64,000 bases of DNA, taken from contig OX485804.1 of NCBI GenBank assembly GCA_950295325.1, positions 36,394,001 to 36,458,000 on the forward strand, in the 5' to 3' direction. The notes beneath the pieces were generated by a model. The model had not been told where the DNA came from, ran no database searches, and was given only the letters and a program-made list of their open reading frames with translations. Below are positions 48,120 through 60,752 of this stretch, one piece after another (the first letter of the stretch is position 1; each line of letters opens with the position of its first letter). Made by a program: the position numbers and the translations under genes. The DNA is from Polytrichum commune (Eukaryota > Streptophyta > Polytrichopsida > Polytrichales > Polytrichaceae).

Positions 48120-49656
48120 GGTTGGGGCTAGAGCTCATATCATGTGGGCGGGCCCCAGCTAGCCGAGCCATGACCCCATCATGATTGTAAAGTCCAGGGA
48201 GTAAATGTAATAAGCGTCAGGGCTAGACCCCGCGATCCAGCAGCCCAAGTTTATTTTTATCCCAACCAACAACTACTGCATGCCCGCTTAATTTTATTTT
48301 TTAAATCACCCTTGTATTCTTGAAAGATGTTTGTCCACAAATCCCATGTTGAGTGCACTTCACCTTGAAGGTCCAAATCCGATATATATGTTCTCTTCCC
48401 CTTAGTAGATAAGCAATTGATTGGGATACCATTCCCAAAGTGAAAATTGTCAATGAATGAAATGAAGTTGATTATAAAGTCTAGGGAGGCGGGGAGAATG
48501 TAAATGAATGTGAATAAAACACGTAATGAACTTGGAAGTCAAAAACATCAAGAAATCCTCATTAGCATTGAGGTTATAATGTATGTGACTTACCATTTGA
48601 AAGGGCCTTTTGTCATTCTAAATGAGACTTATATTAGTGTGTTATTTATAGTTTGGTTATTTAACAACAGTTTAGTTAATGCCCTCTACTTCCACAAGTA
48701 TTCGTACATATTCAACCTAATTAAGCGTGGTTGATTGTAATTAAGTCTATCAAGCCGAATTGAATATGAATAAATCAGAGATTACATTCACCAAGGTAAT
48801 TAACCCTAATTATACCTAGAATGTGCTTACTTGAATTAATTATGATTTATTTCAGATATGATATTTTATGTGTTTAATTATAGCGTTTTAGGCTTCATTA
48901 CATTAAATAAGGTTCAATGTGCATACTTGGACTTAATCATGCTTAATTACTTCGAATGTGCATGAATACTTGTAGAAAATTAGGCCTTGCATTCAAATTC
49001 GTTCAATTACAGTTATTTATGCTTAATTACAGTTATTCACGCTTCATTAGTTTGAATATGTACGACTACTTGTGAAAGTAGAAGGCATCAACTAAACAGT
49101 TATAGAATAATATAATCTAAAAGTATGACATTAATATTAGTCTCATTTTAGAATGACAAAAGACCCTTTCAAATGGTAAGTCGCGTACATTATGACCTCA
49201 ATGCTAATGAGTATTTTGTGATGTTTTTGACTTCCAAGTTCATTACATGCTTTATTAACATTCATTTACATGCTTTCCGGCTCCCTGGACTTTATAATCA
49301 ATTTCATTTCATTGACGGTTTTCACTTCGGGAATGAAACCCCAATCAACTGCTTATTTACTAAGGGGAAGTGAACATATATAATGAATTTTGGACCTCCC
49401 AGTTGAAATGCATTCAATGTGGGATTTGTGGACAAACGGCCTTCAAGAATGCAAGGCCGATTTTTTGGGGAAATTGGGCCGGACAAGCAGTCATTGTCAA
49501 TTGGGATCAAGGAAAAAAATTAATTTTTTTTAGGTGGGGGTGTCAAATCACGAGGCCCAACCCTAACACCCCCTTCCCCCCCCCCCCCCCCCCACGATGG
49601 GGTCATGGCTCGGCCAGCTAGAGCCCGCCCAAATGGCATGAGCTCTAACCCCAACC
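48120..49656. mobile_element. Mutator-like long-TIR element, about 1.54 kb
   Basis: Arms of about 520 bp (48120-48638 and 49138-49656) are inverted partners. They start GGTTGGGGCTAGAGCTCAT and include TTGAAAGATGTTTGTCCACA and GAACTTGGAAGTCAAAAACA with their complements. Flanks CTTACAAGT and CCTCCAAGT agree at 7 of 9 positions, fitting the 9-bp duplication of Mutator-like elements. The AT-rich loop of about 500 bp codes for nothing recognisable. The right arm has gained a C18 run. Confidence 0.8.
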
Positions 49657-49806
49657 CCTCCAAGTTTGTTGCCGATTCACCTCAAATGCCTCAGACTAAA
49701 CTACTTCAAAACCTTTAACACTAATTTCGGTCGCGAACCAACTAAAACATAATAACCCCTGGATCGCATACATTGTCACTCAAGGTTTTGATATCATATG
49801 TGCTAG

Positions 49807-49856
49807 GTCCCCTCCCCTCCCCTCCCCTCCCCTCCCTCCCCCCCCCCCCCCCCCCC
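49807..49856 (+). repeat. (CCCCT)n tract ending in C19
   Basis: Several CCCCT pentamers are followed by 19 cytosines (49838-49856), then CCCA repeats. Confidence 0.92.
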
Positions 49857-50230
49857 ACCCACCCACCAATACACACACACAACAATTCATTTATCCTATA
49901 CGGAATGTTATGTTTTGCCTCACGACACCAACATAGACCTCCCTCCTTTCCGTCGCTAGCTAGGATTCACCATGCATCATCGAATCCGATGATTATGAAG
50001 ATTCCGGGTGCGTGTGGATGTTGGAGAGATCTTGTGAAACCCCGAGCCCGGCCGCACGGAATTCCCTAATTTAACAAAAGGATTGTGTGGCACGGAAGGT
50101 GGGTGGAAATGGGTGGATCCCTTTTGGGCCCCAAACCACCTCACCATTTAATTGTTTCTCCAAATTGGGGGCTAGCCAAGTCGTGGGCCCTTTCACGGGT
50201 GTAGGTCACAAATTTAGGGCTATGGGATAT

Positions 50231-50451
50231 GGGGGGGGGGGGGGGGACGTTAAACTTCCCCCCTACGAGCTTTTCGGGGGAGGTAGATACGGGCAGGGGC
50301 AGTCTCCAAAAAGAAATTGAGATTTTCTAGACCCGACCGAAAACCTATGTCTGTCTCGTCCGACTTCCAAAAAATTATTGTCCTTGCATTCTTGAAGGCC
50401 ACTTACTCACAAATCCCATATTGAGTGCAAAGGTCCAAATTTCTCCCTCTA

Positions 50452-50485
<34 letters not shown>

Positions 50486-50997
50486 CGCCCTTTCACTTAG
50501 TAAAGAAGCAATTGATTGAGATTTCATTCCGGAAATGAACACACACAAATATTAACATAAAATCAACACACTAATTTAAGTTTCATTTAGAGTGACAAAG
50601 ACCTCTTCAAATGGTAAGTCGCAAAAGTTATAACATCAATACTAATGAGGATTTTGTAATGGTTTTGACTTATGAGTTAATTACATACCTCATTGACACT
50701 TTCACCTCCGGAATGAAATCCCAATTAAATCACTTCTTTGCTAAGTGGAAGTGCGCACACACACACATACACACACATATATATTGGATTTTGGACCTTG
50801 AAGGTGAAGTGCACTCAATATGGGATTTGTAAATAAGTGGCCTTCAAGAATGCGAGGGCAACAATTTTTTCAAAGTCGGGCAGGTCATCTAGAAGTTTTC
50901 GGTCGGGTCCAAAAAATCTCAAGTCCTTTTTGGGGTTGCCCCTACCCATATCTACCTCCCCGAAAAGCTCGTAGGGAGAGGTTTAACGTCCCCCTTG
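50231..50997. mobile_element. Shorter relative of the long-TIR element
   Basis: Arms of about 300 bp begin in a G run followed by GACGTTAAAC and end GTTTAACGTCCCCC. Both carry ATTCTTGAAGGCCACTTACT or its complement and CTACGAGCTTTTCGGGG. The inner blocks match those of 48120-49656. GT/GC and CA microsatellites sit symmetrically at 50453-50488 and about 50753-50780. Confidence 0.75.
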
Positions 50998-50999
50998 AG

Positions 51000-53900
51000 A
51001 AATTATATTAGTTGTGGGTTTTTAGCTCTTGTGGAAAAAGGGCCAGAGCAGAAAGAAAAACTTCAGTCTGTCCTCTCTCCCTCCGCTGCCTTTATGCTGA
51101 AAAGGCCCGCCCTAAATTCAATGAGCTTGTTGCCATGTGGACCGCCGCCTTATGTTGATTGGTTCTATTTTAAACTCAAGAAGTTGGCATTTGTGGCGTG
51201 TACCAATGTGCTCCACATGTTTGGTACAATCTTTCATGTTGAATTAGGAGTTTGAGAAACAAAACATGTTAAAAAGTTAATATACTTTTTGAACTTAAAA
51301 AGTTAATATCAAATACTCTAGAGAGTATAACTTAGAGAAACATGTTTTTTAAAAACCAAAAATTGGATATTAAGCTCAAGAAAACATTGTCACACAATAA
51401 TTTATGTAAGTGTGCATGCTACTTCGTCCATTGAGGATGAAGAGGCTTTCCCGTAAAACCAAGCCTCCTAGAGATTGAGAATGGAATTATTCTAAGTGGA
51501 CCTTAATATACTAATTTCGAGTCAGATAATTATATAAAATGAATTTTCACGTGATACAAATTTTTTACCTCTCTAACGGATGTATGCACCTAAGGTACGT
51601 GAGGCTCATATGATTCAATGTTTGTATCAATTAATTGATTAGAGGGAATAATTAGATACAAGCATACCTCTCATCCATCCAACACAAAAATCTTAACCTC
51701 TTATAGGCTTGTTGTTGATTCATCTCAAATGACCTCAAGAAGAGTTATTCAGGGTCTTTAAAGCTAATTCCAGTGTCACATCAACTAAAAAAGTAACCAT
51801 CGACCAAAATGACAGTGGGGCAAGTCTCCACTGACGAAAACAAGTATTAATCTTACATTTTTGCACTTCGCACGACAACTCAAAAATATATTGTGTGCCT
51901 TTCGAGTTAGAATTTTATTTCAACCAAATTACAAAGGAAAACTGCCACATAAAAACAAGCAAGGTGGTTGTATTAAGCAACTAGCTTCTAGGTTGCATAT
52001 TGTTTCAAGGTTTTTAACCTAGATGAATGAGAGGCACGTGCATGTAGGATAACTCCCTCTTTCCGTATCAACCGATGTAAGAATGACACACAACAACGTT
52101 AAAGGGGAGAACAATATGTTTTTGACCAAATAGAGAACTTCTCTATAGTATTGAGAGATTCAATAATGATATCGCCAATTGTACACGATAGATAAGGCTT
52201 CATGCATCTTGTTGAACCTATTTTATAAGTGGAAAAATGGAAACTCAACGAGTTCTATATAATACAATTGATTAGGACTGAGGTGACCCTAACTTACCAA
52301 GTGAGTAGTGGAGAGGTACCCATTTTCGAATGGAGTGGTTGGCGGTTTAATATCCGTTGTGAAATATTCTCTTTACTTGACCAAAAGATAATTGGCTAGG
52401 TAGGTAGGAAGCCAAGAACCCACTTGCTGCACGGTAAGCAGTAAACTCCACCATGCACCAAGAAGATTCTTGAGCAGGGTAGGGCCAACGGCTCAAATTC
52501 ATGTCAAATTCCCCGTCGTTGGTTATTTGTCTATTTATTATTATTTTAGTACAATTGATTACATTTATAGATATAAATGCCTCCAAAAATACTTCCAGAA
52601 ACCTCTAGAAATTAGTACAATGAGTTTCAATTGGGCAAGAATGGCCCTCAACGTTAAGTAAGGGAGGCTCATTCACTAGAGCCCCTTTCATCCACAATGG
52701 AGGAGTTTACCTAGACATCACAAAGCCCGAGCATCGAGCAAACTTAGAACAAAATATGTTACCGATTGTTTGTGCCTCTCGTATTGTACTCTAAGTCACT
52801 ATGCTAAAATAGTAGTCATGGCTACGAACACAATAAACCAATACTTCATAATGATTGATCGTACCCAATGGTTGACTTGGGCACATAAAATATTTTACGG
52901 GGCCGTGACCGTGATCATTGGGCATGAGAGTTGAAAGAAGCGGGCCAATGGAATGTGATCGAATCATCTTCCTCAACAAGATAAAAACATCGATCTATGT
53001 TAGTCGGTGGGAAGCAATTTCTTGAAATTTGGTGATACCATATTGAGAGGTTGAAGGATGCGACAACACTTGGTGGGTTGGGGTTCGTGGCATCTATGAC
53101 GATTCACATTCACTTTCACCGAGACTTCCACAAGACTAATTCGGGGTCTTTGATATGGTTTCTGGAGTCAAGTCATCCAACATGACATTACCATGAAACA
53201 AAATAGGTTGTTAATGTTTTCATTGTCTTGAAGTAATCCAGGTTGCGTGGACATCATGAATCACTTGCAAAGTCAAGGTTGTACTAATTTACAAGATAGT
53301 CTCTTACCGTTTGTTTTTCCTCCTTATGTTACACCCTAGTTAACTATGTTATTCCTCGCTTGATCGATTTGAGTCAAAAAAATCATAAATAAATATGAAA
53401 ACCATTCTAACATGTCATCTAATAGCAACTTTTTTAATTTGGTTCCGTTTTTTTCTTGTTATCATCAACTTGGTTAGGTTGGATAATTATGACATTGAGC
53501 TTCCATTTCTTATCTTGATTGTTCACTTTCCATTGAATCTAATATATAGGGGACCATCTTTTAAAGGAGATTCTTTTAGTGGGCAACAACCAAGCATGCT
53601 ACTTTATTACATGAAAACTCGAATAACCACTGTCCGTTAGAGAATTTAGAGGGGTGAATGGGCATGCTCTAAGGCCCAAGCATTTTGCTTTGATTGAAGC
53701 TTAAAGATTTCATATGAAGTTGCATTTGAGAAGTTCGAGACTATCACATCGAAGTTAGAGTAGAGTCTACACCCAATAGAAATTTTACTCACGCTCAATT
53801 GGGTATTTAGTTCAACACAATTCACTGAAAGCATCGGCACTATTCACTTTTGCATATACTTTTTTTGAATTACTCTGCAAAGACCTTAGAGCATGGACTC

Positions 53901-54569
53901 ATTTTCTTACAATGTATGGTAAATGAGCATGTACAAGCGAATTTGGTATCACTCGGTGAAAGTTCAACCCTTGCTAATTTTGAGACTTGACAAAATATTG
54001 TGTGTTTCGGAAATTAGTACCACACGTACTAATAGGGATAATTAGTGCAACTATGGTAATGTTGCTTGCTAATGGCTTGTGGTTAAGGGAATGCGTGAAG
54101 GAGGCGGATTCATCTATGGATCACCAAAAGGTAGGTGGGGTCACCCACATGTGAAGTGGTCGTTTAGGAATAGCATAGAAGCTTCGAAAGGCTTGGAGAG
54201 AGTGTCACATTGACCCAATTTTCACTCTTGTACCCAAGTCTTCGTATGATCAAAGGAGAAGAAATAAGTAATATGAAAATGGACATGCCCTACTTGTGAG
54301 GGTTTTTCGTACTAAGCTATGTGGTTCGATTGTGGGCACTTCCAACTTCAACTTCACATGACATTTGGCTATTGGAATGGGAAAAAAAACAAAAAAAAAT
54401 GTCTTCTTCGATCAACAATTGCAAATCATGCATATTGTGAATTTGAATATATAGGTCGGAGTTCAAATGCGGTAGGCATAACATGTCAAATTGAACTTTC
54501 TACATCTCTTTTGAACGATCAGGTACCCCAAAATATGTTAACTATTGAATCTAGAATGCTATCTATATA
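51000..54569. other. No gene recognised
   Basis: AT-rich intergenic DNA. A block with GAGCAGGGTAGGGCCAACGG (52473) recurs in diverged form at 55328 (GAGTAGGGTAGGACCAATGG), so at least one more dispersed family is present. Confidence 0.4.
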
Positions 54570-55010
54570 ATGAATACATTGTCCAATATGTCTTTCTCAG
54601 TGTTAGCCTTAGCCATAAACCACTCAAATATAGGCCTCCCTTTAACGTAGACGGGTCTAAAGTGGCTCGTTTTCTTAATCGGACCCCTTGATTTGATTGG
54701 TATGTGGTTCGGTGAGGATCAAAGAGCAAAAATCATAAAATACGTGTATTTAAAAGAGATTGCACTACGTCTTCAACTATTAATAACTACTCTACATCTA
54801 ACAGTGAGCACAAGTGACAAGACCTACGTATCCAATTAAGAAAGTAACAAACATGCATTTCCAATAACCATACAAATATCACAGTAGGTCCAATTTCAAC
54901 TCATGATTTCCATCATTGATTTGCTAATGCAACACACATTTTTTGTTGTTGTGTAAAATCTAATCCGTAGAAGTTGGAGAACATGACAAACAAACCAAAC
55001 AACACCCACG
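54570..55010. repeat. Old composite repeat, copy 3
   Basis: Carries the TTAGCCTTAGCCATAAACCA box, then GTATTTAAAAGAGATTGCAC and TCTAATCCGTAGAAGTTGG blocks in the same order as the 23-kb copy. Confidence 0.6.
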
Positions 55011-55744
55011 TACCTTAGGCAAAAAGCAACTCCATATCATAGGACATGTCGTAACTTCAAAAACCGAGGTTTAAGGTGACAACCAACAAAGTCCAGTCAG
55101 CATGCTCTCTAATATCAACCCTTTGAGGCATAAATCTCGACACCAATTATGAATTGGCAAGGAATATGTTTGACTTAAAGTCAGTCCGTAGACTATGACT
55201 TCCACCAAAGTCTCTTTCCCAAAAAGGAATAATCACTGCATAACATAACTTCTCAAAGCAGACTCGGACTCGGAGTCAAGAAGTAGAATGTTGGTGGTCT
55301 CAAAACGAGCCACACAATAGACTTTTTGAGTAGGGTAGGACCAATGGGCTCAATTTTGCGTCGGACTGCCCGATGTTGGTTTTTCTTTTGTTCTCTTTTT
55401 CTTTCTATACAGTTTCTTGTGTACATGTAACATAAAAGTACGTTGCCATGTGCAAGCTCAAGGTTGCCATACATTCTCGGTTCAAATAAGAAAGACACAT
55501 GCAATCGCTCCCCTTAGGGAGCTTCACGGTGTCTAGGGTATGCGACTGTTATTCGGTCAGTTTATCGTCACGTTCTCCAACTTTGATCAATCAAACTTGC
55601 ACAACAAAACTTGTCTTGTTATAACAAATCTATGATGAATTTAGAGAGAGAGAGAGAGAGAAAAAAAAAACTACACGGCAAATTGTACCTCATTTGATTT
55701 AGTTGTGATGATCGAAAGTGTATGTGTGCTCTGAACAAACCTCG

Positions 55745-56040
55745 AGATAGGATTGCGCACTTAAGAATATAATAACCATTTCAGACTCCATAGTCAGCAA
55801 AATCAGGGGTCCTATAGGACCATTCAATGAACACAAGAACATCAACTTTAACAATGAATCAGATTTTCATACGAGCTTTGCAAAGTGTGAAGGAGATAGG
55901 ATTGCGCGCTTAAGAATATAATAACCATTTCAGACTCCATAGTCAGCAAAATCAGGGGTCCTATAGGACCATTCAATGAACACAAGAACATCAACCTTAA
56001 CAATGAATCAAATTTTCATACAAGCTTTGCAAAGTGTGAG
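55745..56040. repeat. Direct 149-bp tandem duplication
   Basis: Units at 55745-55893 and 55894-56040 start AGATAGGATTGCGC and end GCAAAGTGTGA. They differ at only a few positions, so the duplication is recent compared with most repeats here. Confidence 0.93.
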
Positions 56041-56164
56041 GAAAATGGACACAACCCTCATTTGGATGAGTTGCTAACCATCTCATACTTTCCATATTCT
56101 ATAAGAAGTGTGGCTAATCAGGAGAAAGTAACCATTTAAGACCCATCTACCGTATGCTCTCTCT

Positions 56165-56177
56165 CCCCCCCCCCCCA

Positions 56178-56230
<53 letters not shown>

Positions 56231-56232
56231 TG
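56165..56232. repeat. Compound C, CA, TA, CA microsatellite
   Basis: C12 (56165-56176), then (AC)n, (AT)n and (AC)n in sequence, about 68 bp in all. Confidence 0.95.
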
Positions 56233-56598
56233 AGTCATCTTGTTGTTCTTCGACCCATGTGGATGATGAGGTGACGAGGAGAGTGGAAGCTCCTAGGAAT
56301 TTCTAGTGCAACTTCCTTCAAATCCCCACAAAGAGGTTCTAACGGATCGGGCTCCACCAATCATAAAGGCTCATGTAAATTGTGTGGGACCCACCCGTTG
56401 TTTCTCTCTATATCCTTTTTGTTATCTCTCTCGCTGCCTCGTCACCCTTTTGCCCTTTATACTGAGAGTCCCTGGGAAAGCTGGCCACCATTCATCGACA
56501 TTTGGGACCGAATCGGTGCCACATGGAAAATAATAAACACAAGGAAGCTTAATGTGTGTATTACGTGTGGGTGGTTTAGCTTCTCAAGTGGACACCTA

Positions 56599-56855
56599 TT
56601 AGCATTTGTCCATACTAGGATCAATTGTTGGCTCCTTGGTATTAGGAGGAGTCCCTCTTGATAGGAAAAGTTCATCTCTTTCTGGAAACTTACTGCTATT
56701 AAGAAGGGACTTTTGTCCTGCTGATGATAAACCTAAACTCTAGATGTAATGCATTGTGGTTTCGCCCTGCGTACAAGACATAAACTCCTGTCGAGAGGGA
56801 AACCTCGCATTGTCGTGGACCGGTCACTGCTCCTAGTGTGGGCATGCTATAGGTT
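56599..56855. mobile_element. MITE, TAGCATGCCCACACTAGG family, inverted copy
   Basis: Opposite orientation to 26391-26656. Left end TAGCATTTGTCCATACTAGG, right end CTCCTAGTGTGGGCATGCTA. GTACAAGACATAAACTCCTG is the reverse of the TTGTCTTGTATG region in the other copies. Confidence 0.65.
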
Positions 56856-57101
56856 GAGTACATTGTGCGGCTAAGGGCTTGCATGAGTGCTATGTTGTAG
56901 GCAGGAAAAAGGTAGATGGTTATTTTCTTGGACTAGGCCAACCCACTTCTTGTAGGATATGAAAGACTCAACTAGTGAGAGGTGGAAAGCACAACCAAAT
57001 CAAAAGCTGCATCCACTTTCTTCATAGTTTGTGGAGCTCGTGTGAATATCTTGTTCATTTTCAAAGCAAAGACTCTCGTGCTCATTAAATAGTCATATAG
57101 T

Positions 57102-57120
57102 CCCCCCCCCCCCCCCCCCC
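57102..57120 (+). repeat. C19 homopolymer
   Basis: Nineteen cytosines in AT-rich surroundings. Similar runs of 10-19 G or C occur at about eleven other places in the window. Confidence 0.95.
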
Positions 57121-57373
57121 GTTTGAGCTATTGAGCCTAGAATGGCTAACAAGTTTTGTGCAAGTAGTCTAGTCTCTTTTTAACACGTGGTGTCTTTTGG
57201 ATGTATACTATTGGAATCACACCTAACCACATACCACTTAAAACCATGTGTCGATAATGATGAGTAATTGAGTTAGATGTGTCTACTTAACGTGCATCCG
57301 CGCCCACTTTCCCACAAAAAAAAGGAATGGGCTTCACATCAAATCACGATAGATCTCCCACCAACAAATATGA

Positions 57374-57937
57374 GGGATTGTTTACACCATGGACACGAAG
57401 TCGTCCCGAGGCCCTGTAAAATCCATAATCGGTTGTTGAACTTGTCCTGGGACCACTTCCGTTTACACCAAGGAAAAATAAAATGTTCGAGTGACCATGG
57501 AGTTCAAGGTCCCCAAAAGACATATTTTAAGGCCTACATTATCCATTAACATGGTTCAACGGGGTTTGTGGTGAGAGAGGCAAAAAAGGTGCTATGTTAG
57601 GAAAAGGCAAGGGCCCATGGCAGAGCAATATTTTTATAATAGAATTTTGATGATTTTTTTTCAGGGAAGAAAAGATGAAGACAAAAGAATGGTCAAACTT
57701 GATTTTTTTTTCAAAACTACCCCTTTTGGACATGCACAAAAATATCAACGCATTCTTCTATTGGTGCATGGTCATTCCTCTTGGTGCACATTCGGTTTAC
57801 ACCTAGTGAGGGGCCCAAAGGCTTTGTAAATTGGTTTTTAAAGAAATCGGACCATGGAAGTTGGCCCATCAAGTTGGACTATGGAAAAGGGCCATCTTTC
57901 ATGGTCCGACTGCATGGTCCATGGTGTAAATTGGCCC
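57374..57937. mobile_element. Tourist-like MITE, 560-bp family, copy 4, inverted
   Basis: Inverted relative to the other three copies. It starts GGGATTGTTTACACCATGG and ends CCATGGTGTAAATTGGCCC. The flanks are TGA (left) and TAA (right), consistent with a duplication that has since changed by one base. Confidence 0.82.
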
Positions 57938-58072
57938 TAAGTGTTGCTGCCACAAAATGAAGTGCAACAAACCATCAATGCAAGAAGACTAAACTAAACC
58001 TAACATAGATAGAAGAATCAAACCTTATTTTCTCCCTAGTCCCCTTGATCAACAACTGTCTACTCAAATTAA

Positions 58073-58415
58073 GGGCCACTTCACACATGAACCAAGGCCA
58101 CGACCATGTACATGTGAGGCCCTCGATTCTCATCCAAAGGTATTACCACTAACACGGTCTGCCATAATTTGCGTCAGGCTTACCTCTTGGAATTGGACTA
58201 GACGCAAATTTCAACAAACTACACAATATTATCCATAGTCCACCATGAAAATAAATAAATCAAAGCACGCTTTTTCATTCATGATAATTTGTTTGGGTAC
58301 TTAAACCTTCACCTTCTAGTGCGAAGTGCACTTGGACGGTCTCGGCCTTTTCGACCAATGAGAGATGTTAGAATGCAATGGTCACATGCATTTGGTCTCG
58401 TGTATGAAGTGACCC
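58073..58415. mobile_element. Tourist-like MITE with TAA duplication, 340-bp family
   Basis: Flanked by TAA (58070-58072 and 58416-58418). It starts GGGCCACTTCACACATGAAC and ends GTGTATGAAGTGACCC. It shares GCCTTTTCGACCAATGAGAG and neighbouring blocks with 10231-11395 and 62435-62716. This is a simple copy, useful as the reference form. Confidence 0.85.
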
Positions 58416-58965
58416 TAAATATATTTATCTCATGCATGAGAGGAGGGCACATGGGGGTATGTTGCGTTCCCTACATCGTTCCCATGTGCTCTCTTGTGGA
58501 TGAGAAGGTTGTGTTCTCATCCGGAGTGCCTCAATGATAATTTCATCAACCCTTGTTCTCATCTATGTTCATGCAACATGAATGGAGGCAAAATACCCCT
58601 TCCTTGATTGCAACATAGGATTGAGGTAAAGCTCATGTTAAGAAAGGGACACCAAGAAAGACATGTGTTATGATGAGATTGGACTATTTGCTCAACATAT
58701 AAATAACATTCAAGTTATCATTGAAGATAGAGGGTGAAACAAAAAACAAAAATCAAAGTTTCATATGTTGTTCTATCATTCTTGTATAGTTTGTCTCTTC
58801 CATGTAAGGACCTATAAACAAATACATGCTCAATTGCTCCCCTCATATTATGAACTTCCAATATATTTCTCAACGCACTTTATATTTGTTTAATTTGAGG
58901 AATTATACTCTCTGGATTCATGAATGTGTTGTTCTATCATTATGATGGTGAGGTATTGGCAACCC

Positions 58966-59032
58966 GGGGGGGGGGGGGGGGGGGCACTCATAGTAAATTT
59001 TTGGAGACAACTGCGATAGGGGGGGGGGGGGG
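58966..59032 (+). repeat. Paired poly-G runs
   Basis: G19 at 58966-58984 and G14 at 59019-59032 lie 34 bp apart. Confidence 0.95.
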
Positions 59033-60687
59033 TAAATTGTCTTTGGGAATTAGAAAATTTGGTAAATTAGTAAATTTTTGTTTACGTAGCACTTTCAAAA
59101 TGTAAGCAATTTTATGGGCGGCATGGGTAAAGTTTAGAGCTCATGAGCATCGTGCATCCTTTCAATTGTTTTACTTTGTACTTTGCATCGTTAAAATATT
59201 ATCTTCAAGTAGGTTATAATGTTTTGGTCCCAAGGTAAGTGAAGCTACAAATAATTTGCTAGCTTAATTCTTTTTTTTTTGACAAACAAATATCCAATTT
59301 TATTTATATATTTTTCAATGTTATGTTGTTTAAGACTGAAAAGGGCATGGGCAAAAGGCCAAGACAATCTTCAAAAAACCAGTCTAAACTCAAAGACAAA
59401 AACTACGACACCATTCCATTGCTTGGCGAAACTCTAAAGTAAATAATGTGCATTCTACGTGGAGGTTTGGAAGATGGTCAACCTTCTCCAAGGCTCAAGA
59501 AACCTTCCCAACAATTTGTCTACATTCAACGCGAATAACAAGACATTGTGATGCTTTGGTAGAGGATCAAGTCCCGCCTAGGCTCAATTCAATCTTTTAA
59601 TGTGAACCGGACACATTCTTGATGTTTTTCATCCATACATTAGATCCATTGGTATATTCTATCAAACTTTACCCCTAAAACCCGACACTTTGTCCACCAT
59701 GTCTTGTACCGACTAAAATTGTTGGAATTTTTGGATCTACCATAAATAAAATGGAACCCTTACATTTGAATCACTAGAGATGAAGGTGTATGCTCCAAGT
59801 GAATTTCCACATGATACCTATTCGAGTGACATCCCGGAGCATGCCATCCCAAGAAAAGAAAAAAGTCGCGTTGCTTCACCTTTCACATTCTTTAAGCTTG
59901 CTTTGGAGATTGCATTTTTTCAAATCTCCAAAGTTAATAAGGAGAAAAACGATTCTTTCCTTTAGTTCCGGGATCGTCGAATCTAAAAACAAACAATTGA
60001 TATCCTATAAATAGCAAAGTGCGGTGAGGGTAGTAAGGTAACCTCCTAGATAACATATGCATTAGGATGCATATACTCAACATTAAAAAGCGAGCATCTT
60101 TGTCGGGGCAATGCCATGCTCATTGTTCTTGGGCCCACAAACTCGGAGGTTGAAAGCTTTGTGACACATGGCGTCCTTAAACTTCTTGTCCATGATCGTT
60201 TTTTGGGATTCTCTTCTTCACAAGTAACGTGAAGACAAATCGGTTGGAATAGGATCCATTGGCATCATGAAATCGTAGCGAAGGTTAAATTTTCACTTTA
60301 GTTCACCGGCATTTGGGGCGATAGCTTGGGGTCGGAGATTTTCAAAAAGGGTTGGTAGGGCTGCGCGCAACTTCCCCGGTGGTTTCCCTCAACTTAAACT
60401 TTGGGCCGGTTTAGACTACGGCAAATAAGTGCGCGCTTCACCAGTCAAGAATTTGAAGGGAATGGAGTGATCAAATTGGTTACGAAATGGGTTTTTCAAC
60501 CGCTAGGACATTATGGCCCAAGACTTCTTCGGTGGAGTACTTCAACTATGGATGAACAAAAATGACATGAATGTCAACATGGCAACATGGCATTCTGTCA
60601 AGGGTGTTCTCTAGAGTCCAAGTTTCTTGGTCAACCTCAAACTCTTGGACAAGAACCTTGAGACATACAGAGAACTCACACTTGAGG
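59033..60687. other. Unassigned; possible decayed element
   Basis: Stop-interrupted frames on both strands, including a 61-codon plus frame at 59780 with SPFTFFKLALEIAF. The texture hints at a decayed coding sequence, but no motif of a known transposase or reverse transcriptase could be confirmed. Confidence 0.3.
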
Positions 60688-60752
60688 TCTTCTTCTTCTT
60701 CTTCTTCTTCTTCTTCTTCTTCTTCTTCTTCTTCTTCTTCTTCTTCTTCTTC
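60688..60752 (+). repeat. (TTC)n microsatellite, about 21 units
   Basis: An uninterrupted TTC run of about 65 bp. It produces the poly-Ser and poly-Glu runs of the frames at 60571 and 60899, which are therefore not called as genes. Confidence 0.97.

Noticed and set aside
59780-59965. SPFTFFKLALEIAF peptide as a piggyBac-type transposase start
   Set aside because: Only a vague resemblance over about ten residues; no catalytic Asp motifs follow and the frame ends quickly.
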